Shown piece by piece: positions 35,577 to 43,618 of a stretch of DNA of 64,000 bases. The position numbers and the translations under genes are program-made. Location: positions 2,542,001-2,606,000 of the forward strand of contig NZ_FWFO01000001.1 in the NCBI RefSeq assembly GCF_900172225.1, read 5' to 3'. Numbering within the stretch: the first letter of the stretch is position 1; the number at the start of each line of letters is the position of its first letter. This DNA is from Falsiruegeria litorea R37 (GTDB taxonomy: Bacteria; Pseudomonadota; Alphaproteobacteria; Rhodobacterales; Rhodobacteraceae). A model generated the notes under the pieces. That model did not search any database, had not been told where the DNA came from, and worked only from the letters and a program-made list of their open reading frames with translations.

Positions 35577-38500
35577 TCAATCCGGCAATACAAAATCTGG
35601 CCAGAGCAAAGACCCACCCAGAACAGACATGGGCACATGTGTACCCTCAGGAAAATTGTTGAAATCCGAAAGAACAATCGCTGCAGCATCAGTCTCTGGC
35701 CTCAAAATTTCCGGCTTAAGATTTAAGCCATCCAGGGCTACTACGACCGAGGCTCCTCCCCCCTTCAGGCACACCCGAAGTATGTTCTCGCCAAGCTCCT
35801 GCGTTTCCAAGTCCGGGCGGCCTAAGAGAACAAGCCCCTCATCTGCTGCGAGACCCTCCTCCTCCTCAGCGGAAACGATTGCGTCGTAAAGCGCGCGGAC
35901 CTCGCTTTCATCACTTTCAGGGGGCCATAGAACGCTGTCTGCCAGGGATCTTTTGTTCTTCATCAAGTTCTGCAACAGGCAATCAAAAGAACCGCGCTGG
36001 AGGCGCGGGTGTATAGCCAAGGGGATATGCACAGTAACCGGGCGGGTCTGTCCAATGCGGTGAGTTCGGTCGTTGCATTGTTCTTCGACCGCGGGATTCC
36101 ACCAGCGAGTCAAATGGATCACATGGTTTGCCGCTGTCAGGGTCAACCCCGTACCTGCCGCACGCGGCCCCAATACCAGGACATCGAAACCTTCATCATG
36201 CTGCATATGGCGTTGAAAATGGTCTGTGATTTCCTTTCGATGCGACACAGGTGTTGATCCATTGATGATTTCGACGCGTGGCAAGCCGAATTCGATTTTG
36301 ACCAGTTCAGCAAACCAGGCTTGAACATCCCTGTTCTCGACAAACACGAGCGCCTTTTCCCCCTTTGCCTGGATCGCTCGAAGGACATCCATGGCAGCCT
36401 CAATACGGGCTGAAGCGTGGACAAAAGTTTCAGGCGCTTCACCTTCCAACAAACCAGGATGCAAGGATGTTCTCCTGATGTGGTGTAAGAGGCCAAACAG
36501 CGATTGCCCGGGTTTACGAGCCTCATCATATCTGAGCGCTTGGATCTCAGGCATGATGCGTGGATGCAGCACCCTCACTTTAGGCGGCAGATCCGATGCG
36601 GCTTTCTCTTTTGTGCGCCGAATACCCAATGCCGGGTACCCGTTGATCGATGAAAACACGGCACGGTGCAACTCTTGCATGTTACCCTGCTTTGGAAAGT
36701 CAAAGGCGATACGAAAATCGTTGAGCGCACCCAGAGCCCCGGGAAACAGCTGATCCATGATAGCCCAAATGTCGCGGGTAGCATTCTCAACGGGAGTTCC
36801 AGTCAAACCAATTCGAAAGTCAGCGTTGACAGCCTTCGCGGCATTCGACCGCAACGTTGATGGGTTCTTGAGATTCTGGATCTCATCGAACACTGCAACT
36901 TCGAAGGGAGTTTCGGCAAAGGTCACCGCATAATTTGCCAAAGTTTGGTAAGTGGTAATTACGAGTCGCGGCTCGGAGCAATCAATAAGACTGGAGAGGT
37001 CAAGTTTCGCGCGACCATCCTGAATGTCCCTTCCCCGTTCACCCTGAACGCGCCACGCCTTGAGTTCGCGGCCATAGAGGCGAACTGGCTCATCGAAAAT
37101 ACCCGGCAGAAGGTGCTTCCTGGTTTCATCTTCCCAATTCCTAAGCAAGGATGTGGGAGCGACAATGAGAAACGGTTTGGTGGGCAACTCACCTTTCGTC
37201 ATCCTCTCATTCAACCAAGCCAGGAAAGAAAGCGTTTGAACGGTCTTTCCAAGGCCTTGTTCATCAGCATTCAGGATTCCAGGGAGACCGGCCTCCCATG
37301 CAGATACTTGCCAATCAAAGGCGTTTCTCTGATGCACGTGCAAAGATGTCTTTAGCGAACTGGGCAACTCTTGCTCCGTTGCTGATGGCCTGTCGTGCAA
37401 CCTTTCGCGGAATTCGAGTTCCCAGAAATTGTCATGTGTCACCGGCAAAATGGCCGTGACCTCGCCTTCTTCTGTCTGATCCTGGCTGGTTCGATTGAGA
37501 TACAACTCCAGACGTCGTCTCACTGCCTGGATAACCAACTCCGTGACAGGAAGAACTCCTTGTTCAAGCAGGACCTCCAGATCCCCATTCTCCTGCGCAG
37601 CAAGGAGTGTCTTCAAAACCGTATCCAGATCCTCTTCTGGAATGGCACCCAGGATCTCACCAACGACAGCGTCAATGTCATCAGGCAACCACGACGTGCC
37701 AGATCCTTCAAGAATTTCGATCTCGGGCTTGGTCCACTTCCTGATCTCGATAACGCGATCAGTCCACTCCCGCGTTTCAGCCCAAGCTTTTTCGAACTCT
37801 GTTTCAACCGCATCTACCAGATCGGCAGACGGCATCAGTTCGTTCAGCCGACCCTCATCTATCAGAGCTTGCTCAATCGCTTCCGCAACTAAGCGATCTG
37901 CATTTTCGAGGAAATTCCTCTTCTCCTGGTCTGTTCCTCTCGCATGGCGCGAAATCACATCGACAACCGGCACAACAGACTTGTCCAGGATCAGGAACCT
38001 GTTCTCTCCTACTCGATATGCTGGTTGAGCGCCTCGGCGGTTGGAATCATCTTTGAATGCAGAAAGCTCATCGCCCTGGAGCGCGGCGGAAACCTCGGAC
38101 GCCATTTCTCCTTGCCGGATTTGCTGAGATACAAAGGGTAACGGCGCAAATCCCAATGGATCCTCGGGATCGACAGCCAACCCCACCTTGTCACACGCGA
38201 CAATTTCCACCTTTTCCAGATAACGTTCTGGCCGCGTTAACCCGTCATCTTCAAGGTCACCCAATGCCGCACGAAACTCCGAAAGAGCGCGCCAATGTTC
38301 TGGCAGAGGTCTGCCGCTGTCGAAGGCTTCAGACAAGATGATTGCGTCATAGATCTGCGCAGGCAATCGCATAAAAACGCCGCCAGCTTCTACTATCGCA
38401 CCCGTACGATTGAGCCGAATTTGCCGCTTGTCGCGCTCCCACCACCACTGCAGAGCAAAACTCTCGCTCCCAAGGGATCCTCGCATTTCCGCATGGAACA

Positions 38501-38792
38501 CTACACCTGAGAGTTTTCCGGGTATCCCAAGCACAGAAGCTGACATGTCATCCAGCCGTGACACCATCCAATGATCCAGCCACAAGCAATCAGCCGAAAG
38601 CTCATGGTGATCGGAGTCACGATCCAAAGCCCGGATCCTCGAAAGGGCAATTGCAAGTGTTCTTTCAGCGCCTGCAAGTGTCTTGAGGTTTACAGTTTCC
38701 CGTTTCCGAAAGCGTGCAAACAATCCTGCTTTTTGGTGTGAAATTCGTACTCGAAGGCCATTTTCTTCAATATCGAACTGAAACTCATGCAT
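35577..38792 (-). CDS. zorD: Zorya protein ZorD, SNF2-type helicase/translocase
   Basis: A 1071-residue SNF2/Mot1-like ATPase, the nuclease-associated translocase of type I Zorya. The helicase core is in the C-terminal two thirds: Walker A DEQGLGKTVQTL (about residue 508), DEIQNLKNP in VFDEIQNLK (about 635), LTGTPVENATRD, and late motifs LTRWWNPAVEEQCNDRTHRIG (about 895-915). The N-terminal 450 residues include a helical regulatory region. I chose the ATG at 38792 because it overlaps the zorC stop (TGATG); an 11-codon longer reading is possible. In known systems ZorD acts on phage DNA after ZorAB senses infection. Confidence 0.9.
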   Translation of the reverse strand: MHEFQFDIEENGLRVRISHQKAGLFARFRKRETVNLKTLAGAERTLAIALSRIRALDRDSDHHELSADCLWLDHWMVSRLDDMSASVLGIPGKLSGVVFHAEMRGSLGSESFALQWWWERDKRQIRLNRTGAIVEAGGVFMRLPAQIYDAIILSEAFDSGRPLPEHWRALSEFRAALGDLEDDGLTRPERYLEKVEIVACDKVGLAVDPEDPLGFAPLPFVSQQIRQGEMASEVSAALQGDELSAFKDDSNRRGAQPAYRVGENRFLILDKSVVPVVDVISRHARGTDQEKRNFLENADRLVAEAIEQALIDEGRLNELMPSADLVDAVETEFEKAWAETREWTDRVIEIRKWTKPEIEILEGSGTSWLPDDIDAVVGEILGAIPEEDLDTVLKTLLAAQENGDLEVLLEQGVLPVTELVIQAVRRRLELYLNRTSQDQTEEGEVTAILPVTHDNFWELEFRERLHDRPSATEQELPSSLKTSLHVHQRNAFDWQVSAWEAGLPGILNADEQGLGKTVQTLSFLAWLNERMTKGELPTKPFLIVAPTSLLRNWEDETRKHLLPGIFDEPVRLYGRELKAWRVQGERGRDIQDGRAKLDLSSLIDCSEPRLVITTYQTLANYAVTFAETPFEVAVFDEIQNLKNPSTLRSNAAKAVNADFRIGLTGTPVENATRDIWAIMDQLFPGALGALNDFRIAFDFPKQGNMQELHRAVFSSINGYPALGIRRTKEKAASDLPPKVRVLHPRIMPEIQALRYDEARKPGQSLFGLLHHIRRTSLHPGLLEGEAPETFVHASARIEAAMDVLRAIQAKGEKALVFVENRDVQAWFAELVKIEFGLPRVEIINGSTPVSHRKEITDHFQRHMQHDEGFDVLVLGPRAAGTGLTLTAANHVIHLTRWWNPAVEEQCNDRTHRIGQTRPVTVHIPLAIHPRLQRGSFDCLLQNLMKNKRSLADSVLWPPESDESEVRALYDAIVSAEEEEGLAADEGLVLLGRPDLETQELGENILRVCLKGGGASVVVALDGLNLKPEILRPETDAAAIVLSDFNNFPEGTHVPMSVLGGSLLWPDFVLPD

Positions 38793-40102
38793 CACAAAAC
38801 CCGCCTTTGCACCCACTCCATCCAATGGCCGGGTGGATCATGCCTTCTGGCATCCTGGTGGCCCACTGGCAGCAAGATATCGTCGAGATCGTAGTTGCTG
38901 AGATAAAGCTCAGGAGTTGCTCGAGTTGATGTCGGAAAAACATGCACCCGAAAACTATGCGAGCCTTCGACAACCGTCTTCGATCCGATCTTCATCATGA
39001 GCAGACAAGTATCACTTCGAGTGCCTTGGTGGCCAAAGCTCATGTAGGATGGATCACCCGTACGAGCATAAAGTTCCTTTGCATGGGGCACGGCTTTGCT
39101 GCCGAGTGCGACCCACGCTTCCTCAATACGGCCCTTGTCATAGACTCCCATCCAGAACCGTTTTCGATTTGCCCATTGGTGCCCCTGTTCCGATCCTCCT
39201 TCTGCCCTGGTCACAATATCGAAAATCGCTTCCATGCTCTTGCGAGCCAACCATTTCAGCAGGATCCGTCGATAAGGCTGCCCAACCATGGACCAAAAAG
39301 CTGGGCGATCAGTCCGAGGGTCGCCGAACCTATTCACCAGCCTTTCCAGGTTGAATTCGCGGAGCTTCTGAGGGCAGTCGGTGGAAACCCAAGGGGATAG
39401 AATTTTTTCGACAGTCTCAGCAGCCCAAGGGTCAAAAAGTTTCGGACGGTTTGGCGGTGTTACCCATCCCAGAAGCTTGTCCACGGCCATCTCAGTCTGT
39501 GGCATGGGGGTTTGCCTGAGAAATGCGAGATGGGTTTCTCTCATCAAGCCTTCTTCGTGAGGGGCAGGTAAACCTTCAGACTTGAGCCACTGGTAAGGTG
39601 TCGTGGCTTCGACCATTCGTGCAGCCATCTTCTCTGCGCCATCTTCAATATCAAGAAAGTCCGGGTGCTTTGCGAACATTGTCTTCCAACGCGTCGGCAG
39701 TACGGAGGCCTTTTCAAGCAATAGGTTTGAAAGAGCACGTGTTTTGGCCGCTCGTTTTGACCAACTCACAAAGTATCCCCGGCACATGGCATCGATCAGG
39801 GTCGGATTCGATGTAACCTTCATTTCCTGATCCAGGAAAAGGCGCAATTCCTGTGGGAGTTCGATCTTTTCTCGAAGATGCTCATAAACCGCGACACCAA
39901 CATCGCCGGACGTCACTCCCTGCCAATGTCCCGCCTTATATGCCCCCTCGACTTTACGAAGAATGATCGGGACATCCTCTGGCGCGCGTTTCTCGAGCCC
40001 AGGAAAAGCTTTTGCGATCCGTTCTGCGGCCTTATCCAGGGCTCCACCTTTGACGCGAACACCGAAGTCAGGTTTGAGGACAAGTCGATCGGCCAGGCTC
40101 AT
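38792..40102 (-). CDS. zorC: Zorya protein ZorC (EH-signature type)
   Basis: A 436-residue protein in the ZorC position between zorB and zorD. I see features in keeping with the EH-signature family: a helical body and a C-terminal region with KTVVEGSHSFRVHVFP and LYLSNYDLDDILLPVGHQ. The identification rests mainly on the gene order A-B-C-D and on this C-terminal part. ZorC is thought to bind DNA and help ZorD. The start overlaps the zorB stop by four bases (ATGA) and its stop overlaps zorD (TGATG). No frame break is seen. Confidence 0.82.
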   Translation of the reverse strand: MSLADRLVLKPDFGVRVKGGALDKAAERIAKAFPGLEKRAPEDVPIILRKVEGAYKAGHWQGVTSGDVGVAVYEHLREKIELPQELRLFLDQEMKVTSNPTLIDAMCRGYFVSWSKRAAKTRALSNLLLEKASVLPTRWKTMFAKHPDFLDIEDGAEKMAARMVEATTPYQWLKSEGLPAPHEEGLMRETHLAFLRQTPMPQTEMAVDKLLGWVTPPNRPKLFDPWAAETVEKILSPWVSTDCPQKLREFNLERLVNRFGDPRTDRPAFWSMVGQPYRRILLKWLARKSMEAIFDIVTRAEGGSEQGHQWANRKRFWMGVYDKGRIEEAWVALGSKAVPHAKELYARTGDPSYMSFGHQGTRSDTCLLMMKIGSKTVVEGSHSFRVHVFPTSTRATPELYLSNYDLDDILLPVGHQDARRHDPPGHWMEWVQRRVL

Positions 40103-41091
40103 TTCGCTTGACCTCCAAGAAGGAGATTTCGAATACGATCCAGGTCATCAATGCTGGCCGGGATCGAAGCTTCGTCCAAGGGAGAAAACATGATAAATCG
40201 AATATCGATGCGTCGGTTCGCATCCTTTCCCGATGACGTAATGTTGTCAGCAATTGGTCGCCCTTCTCCGTATCCAGCAACAGCCAACACTGGCTGATTG
40301 CGGAGATTCAGGAGCTCAAGCAGCTTCGGGTTGGCACGTGCCATTGCTTGGCTGATTTCAGCTCCACGCTTCGCGCTGAGACCCAGGTTATGCGCATCTT
40401 CACCATCGCTGTCGGCATGACCTTCAATTTGAAGCGCATCTACGAGAGCGACATGGTCATTGCAGCCCTCACTGATTGATGAGTGCTTGCCAAGTGTGAA
40501 ACAGCCGACAACATCTTCCAAAATGCTGGAGATACGGAGCATTTTCTCCAAGCCTTGACGTGTTGGAGTTGACGAGTTGGTCCGAAAAAGCCCTTCACCT
40601 TTGAACTGCAGAGCATCTCGGTCACGAGAAAGCGCAACGTCTATTCCTGCTGCCAGGATCTTCTCCTCAAACTCTTCCAGGATGCGTTCTCTTAGCAGTG
40701 AAACACGAGCATTATAAATTTCGATGCGGTTCACCTCAGGATCCTCTTCAAGCTTACGCTGAAGGCGGTCCCGTTCCTCCTCAAAATCACGCACTCTGGA
40801 TTCAAGTTGCGCGACTCTTTCTTGCAATCTGGGAACAAGGTTGGGTTCCCCTGAACGATAGCTTTCCAACTCTTCAAGGAGCTGCCTGACCTGAAGATCC
40901 CGCTGCTCGATGATGCTTTCTGCTTCATCCAGCATATGTTTCGGAACTGTTTCCCCTGGCGTAATCTGGGTGGCGAAAAAGGCGAGTAAAATCATGACGA
41001 TGAACAAAAAGCTCACTGTCATGTCCGTCATCGACACGAAGACGGATTCTTCCTCCTCTTCCGACAACCGCTGGCGAAACGCATGCCTCAT
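40099..41091 (-). CDS. zorB: Zorya protein ZorB (MotB-like, peptidoglycan-binding)
   Basis: A 330-residue MotB/OmpA-type protein. One transmembrane helix near residues 24-42 follows SMTDMTVSFLFIVMILLAFF; Asp23 in this motif corresponds to the proton-carrying Asp of MotB and ZorB. A long coiled coil (about 55-150) leads to an OmpA/MotB-like peptidoglycan-binding domain with IEGHADSDGEDAHNLGLSAK and DANRRIDIRF. Together with ZorA it should form a proton-driven inner-membrane motor anchored to the cell wall. Four-base overlaps (ATGA) join it to both zorA and zorC. Confidence 0.9.
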   Translation of the reverse strand: MRHAFRQRLSEEEEESVFVSMTDMTVSFLFIVMILLAFFATQITPGETVPKHMLDEAESIIEQRDLQVRQLLEELESYRSGEPNLVPRLQERVAQLESRVRDFEEERDRLQRKLEEDPEVNRIEIYNARVSLLRERILEEFEEKILAAGIDVALSRDRDALQFKGEGLFRTNSSTPTRQGLEKMLRISSILEDVVGCFTLGKHSSISEGCNDHVALVDALQIEGHADSDGEDAHNLGLSAKRGAEISQAMARANPKLLELLNLRNQPVLAVAGYGEGRPIADNITSSGKDANRRIDIRFIMFSPLDEASIPASIDDLDRIRNLLLGGQAK

Positions 41092-42548
41092 TCTGCAATC
41101 GCCTCAACCGACGGCTTGGGCTGGCTTTCCGGCTCGAACGCCTTCGCGTTTTCAATGACCGCCTGGAGAGTGGACAACGCATCGGCGAACCTCTCCTGTA
41201 CGCCGTTCCCGTGATCTTCGAGCTTGTCGATCGTCTTACCCACTTCGACCTGGTAGGTTTGAAAGGCTTTCTCAAGCTGGCCATCATAAGAGGCTGCTCG
41301 GCTCTCGAAGGCTTCAATCAGGCCTTTGATAGACAGCATCGCCTCCAAAACGACCTGTTTCTCCTCCGAGATCGCAGTCTTGGCGGCGTGAACCATTTCG
41401 GTTGCGCCTTCGGCCACCCGCAAGTTTGCCGCATTTCCTTCTTTGACGGTTTCCATGACCGTTGGGGCCAAGTCGCCAACCATTCCGCTTGCGCTTGTCA
41501 GTTTTTCGGACACGTCCTCGAGACGCGAGAGTGCGGAAATCAGGGACTTCGTGGAAGAAGAAAGAGCCTCATCAAATTGTTTACCCGCCAGGTTCAGGTC
41601 GTCTCCGATTGAAGACAAGGCATTTGCAGCAGATTCCATCCTCTCTGAAACAGAGTCCAACGAACCGCCAATCCCCGAGGTAATGTCTTTTCCCAGTTGA
41701 TCGACCATGGTGCCTACATTCTGCACCGACTGTTCCACCACCCTGTTCAATGGCTCGCTCAGCTTCGCAACCAAATGTGTATTCAGTTCAGCCTGTTGTA
41801 CTGTTTGGTCCTCGATTGCCCTCAGCTGCTTCCCTGCGAGATCCTCCAAGCTGATGAACGCCATATTTTTCTCAAGTACAGCGGCAAAGGAATCGGCCCC
41901 CTTTTCAACCTTGGTCGACCAGTACCGCAGAAAGAAATTGATTATGATGGAACAGGCCAGCCCACTCAAAGACATAGTGAATTTGGCTGAAGCTTGCCCC
42001 AGAAGTTCACGCAACGCACCTACTGTCGCGGCATCGTTGCCATTCAACAAACCTTGGGTCTGTTGAAGCACTGCCACCAAACCAAGGAAGGTCAACAACA
42101 GACCAAGGGAAACGAAGACTCCTGGCACCCATCGCAAAGACTTCAAAGAAAATCCAAGATCATCCACGTTCAAGAATGCTGATGGACGTATTGAGTTGTG
42201 AACCCGCGCTTCGTCGCCCCTGCCGACGACTGTAAGCGTTTCACAATATTCCGAAAATCCAGTCGACAATGCACGGTCGGCCGCGCCCTTCCGGTGTTTG
42301 AGTGCGGCTCTCAGAGCTTCTGCATCCAGGCCATGACCAGAACAGTCGGAAGCGCGTTCTGCATCTTTCAGCGCGGCCGAAAGCGCTTGTCTGCGCGACC
42401 ACGAAATGAAGGAGACCCAAATGACGAAGAGCATCATAGCTGCAAAAAGAATCGCGCTGATGATTCCAGGCCAGTGCTCGTCCACGATCATGTTGGCTGC
42501 CGACAGGATAAAGTCCCGAACCCAGACGCCTACGCTTTCAAAATCCAT
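41088..42548 (-). CDS. zorA: Zorya protein ZorA (MotA/TolQ-like with long coiled-coil tail)
   Basis: A 486-residue inner-membrane protein of the MotA/TolQ/ExbB fold. It has an N-terminal helix (IISAILFAAMMLFVIWVSFI, about 27-47) and two further helices (VFVSLGLLLTFLGLVAVL and SLSGLACSIIINFFLRY). Then comes a long cytoplasmic tail, about residues 215-480, rich in heptad-like and Ser/Ala/Glu repeats. This tail is the mark of ZorA rather than ExbB or TolQ, and it is thought to carry the infection signal to the effectors. I chose the ATG at 42548, with GGAGACGAA before it. It is the first gene of the zor operon and is divergent from an HTH-protein gene. Confidence 0.9.
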   Translation of the reverse strand: MDFESVGVWVRDFILSAANMIVDEHWPGIISAILFAAMMLFVIWVSFISWSRRQALSAALKDAERASDCSGHGLDAEALRAALKHRKGAADRALSTGFSEYCETLTVVGRGDEARVHNSIRPSAFLNVDDLGFSLKSLRWVPGVFVSLGLLLTFLGLVAVLQQTQGLLNGNDAATVGALRELLGQASAKFTMSLSGLACSIIINFFLRYWSTKVEKGADSFAAVLEKNMAFISLEDLAGKQLRAIEDQTVQQAELNTHLVAKLSEPLNRVVEQSVQNVGTMVDQLGKDITSGIGGSLDSVSERMESAANALSSIGDDLNLAGKQFDEALSSSTKSLISALSRLEDVSEKLTSASGMVGDLAPTVMETVKEGNAANLRVAEGATEMVHAAKTAISEEKQVVLEAMLSIKGLIEAFESRAASYDGQLEKAFQTYQVEVGKTIDKLEDHGNGVQERFADALSTLQAVIENAKAFEPESQPKPSVEAIAE

Positions 42549-42693
42549 TTCGTCTCCAAATCTGAGGGCATCGTCTTTCTGGCAACCCTCTTGTTGCACA
42601 CAATTTTTCCACTTTCATTGATGCAACTCAACCGACGAGTGCGCTAATTGTTCACCAGAATCCCCTAAAGTCACAAAGTCATGTTGCCCAACT

Positions 42694-42759
42694 GTTTGAG
42701 CCAATGCACTTTCAATCCATCTGAGGCCCGAAGAAGTTTTTCGTTTGACGCCAATGCAC
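42694..42759. promoter_or_regulatory. paired direct repeats between zorA and the HTH gene
   Basis: GTTTGAGCCAATGCAC (42694-42709) is repeated as GTTTGACGCCAATGCAC (42743-42759), about 50 bases apart. The repeats lie in the divergent promoter region. They may bind the adjacent HTH protein or another regulator of zorya. Confidence 0.5.
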
Positions 42760-42792
42760 CCATCTTCCCGACGAGACGTCAGGGAGATCGAA

Positions 42793-43332
42793 ATGTGTTC
42801 AGATCAATCAGCAAAGGATCATGCACTGCTAATCAGCACCAAGGATCTTTCTGATTTTCTAAATACTTCGGAAGGGTTTGCTCGAAACCTCATGAAAAAG
42901 CTCGACATTCCAAAGCGTGGTAAAGGTTATCCCAGACTACGAATATTCGCAGTATTCGGGTTCGAAAAACCATACCCGATCCATGCTCCGGGCATTTGGA
43001 GTACCCTGCTTGATGCTCCAGCAGCAGCGAAGGAGACAGGGGAAAGTGAGAAAACAATCGGGCGCATGTACGAAGGCGCCCACAAAGACAAAAGCTTCAC
43101 CAACTTCCTGTATTTTGGCCCCCGAAAACGGATGATCTTCCCTTTTGAGGCTGCGGCTTGGCTCTCAGGCACCCAACCCAAATTTGTCCGGAAGAAAGAG
43201 CTTATGCATCCCTTCCTTCGCCGAGAGAGGCAAGCAACGCACCATACGGACAACCCCAAGCGTGAGCCTGCTCCCACAGGTATACGCTCGTCAGCCATAA
43301 CCACTTTTCTCCCTCCGAAAGCGGAAAAATAG
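42793..43332 (+). CDS. putative HTH (excisionase/MerR-like) DNA-binding protein
   Basis: A 179-residue protein with two segments that look like winged-HTH DNA-binding units. The first is ISTKDLSDFLNTSEGFARNL (residues 14-33), the second is DAPAAAKETGESEKTIGRMY (about 73-92) followed by MIFPFEAAAWLSG. I cannot assign a family with confidence. I chose the ATG at 42793 because AGGGAGATCG precedes it; 16 codons of open frame lie upstream. It is divergent from zorA and 286 bases upstream of the recombinase pair on the same strand. It could regulate the zorya promoter or direct recombination. Confidence 0.55.
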   Translation: MCSDQSAKDHALLISTKDLSDFLNTSEGFARNLMKKLDIPKRGKGYPRLRIFAVFGFEKPYPIHAPGIWSTLLDAPAAAKETGESEKTIGRMYEGAHKDKSFTNFLYFGPRKRMIFPFEAAAWLSGTQPKFVRKKELMHPFLRRERQATHHTDNPKREPAPTGIRSSAITTFLPPKAEK

Positions 43333-43440
43333 ATCTCCAAAAAATTTCCGTGAACCGTCATTTGGACCCAATTCCATCCTGTCGTCGAAGGAAACTTTAG
43401 CGACGCCAAGCGCCACAATGCTGAACAATAATCCATTCGC

Positions 43441-43596
43441 AAAATGACACTCCGGCGCGGAATTGGATGTTTATCGGTCAATGACACCGATAGCGGACAA
43501 AATGACAAACACCGCCGAATATTCGGTTCCGGAATATCTGCAGGTTTTTGTCATTTTTCGCTTTGGTTTCGGCGATAACGGCCAATTTGTCATTTA
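43441..43596. promoter_or_regulatory. cluster of AAATGACA motifs upstream of the recombinase pair
   Basis: Five copies of ATGACA in an A/T-rich setting lie in 155 bases: forward at 43441, 43479 and 43499, and inverted (TGTCAT) near 43546 and 43585. Two copies adjoin AGCGGACAAAA. They lie just before the 43619 start codon. They are candidate operators or recombinase-binding sites; the 286-base gap holds no convincing gene. Confidence 0.5.
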
Positions 43597-43618
43597 GCGG
43601 ACAAAAAAAGAGGCCCAA

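Noticed and set aside
41088-42548. Ordinary ExbB/TolQ protein
   Set aside because: The long coiled-coil tail and the following zorB, zorC and zorD genes fit ZorA, unlike the true exbB at 56038.
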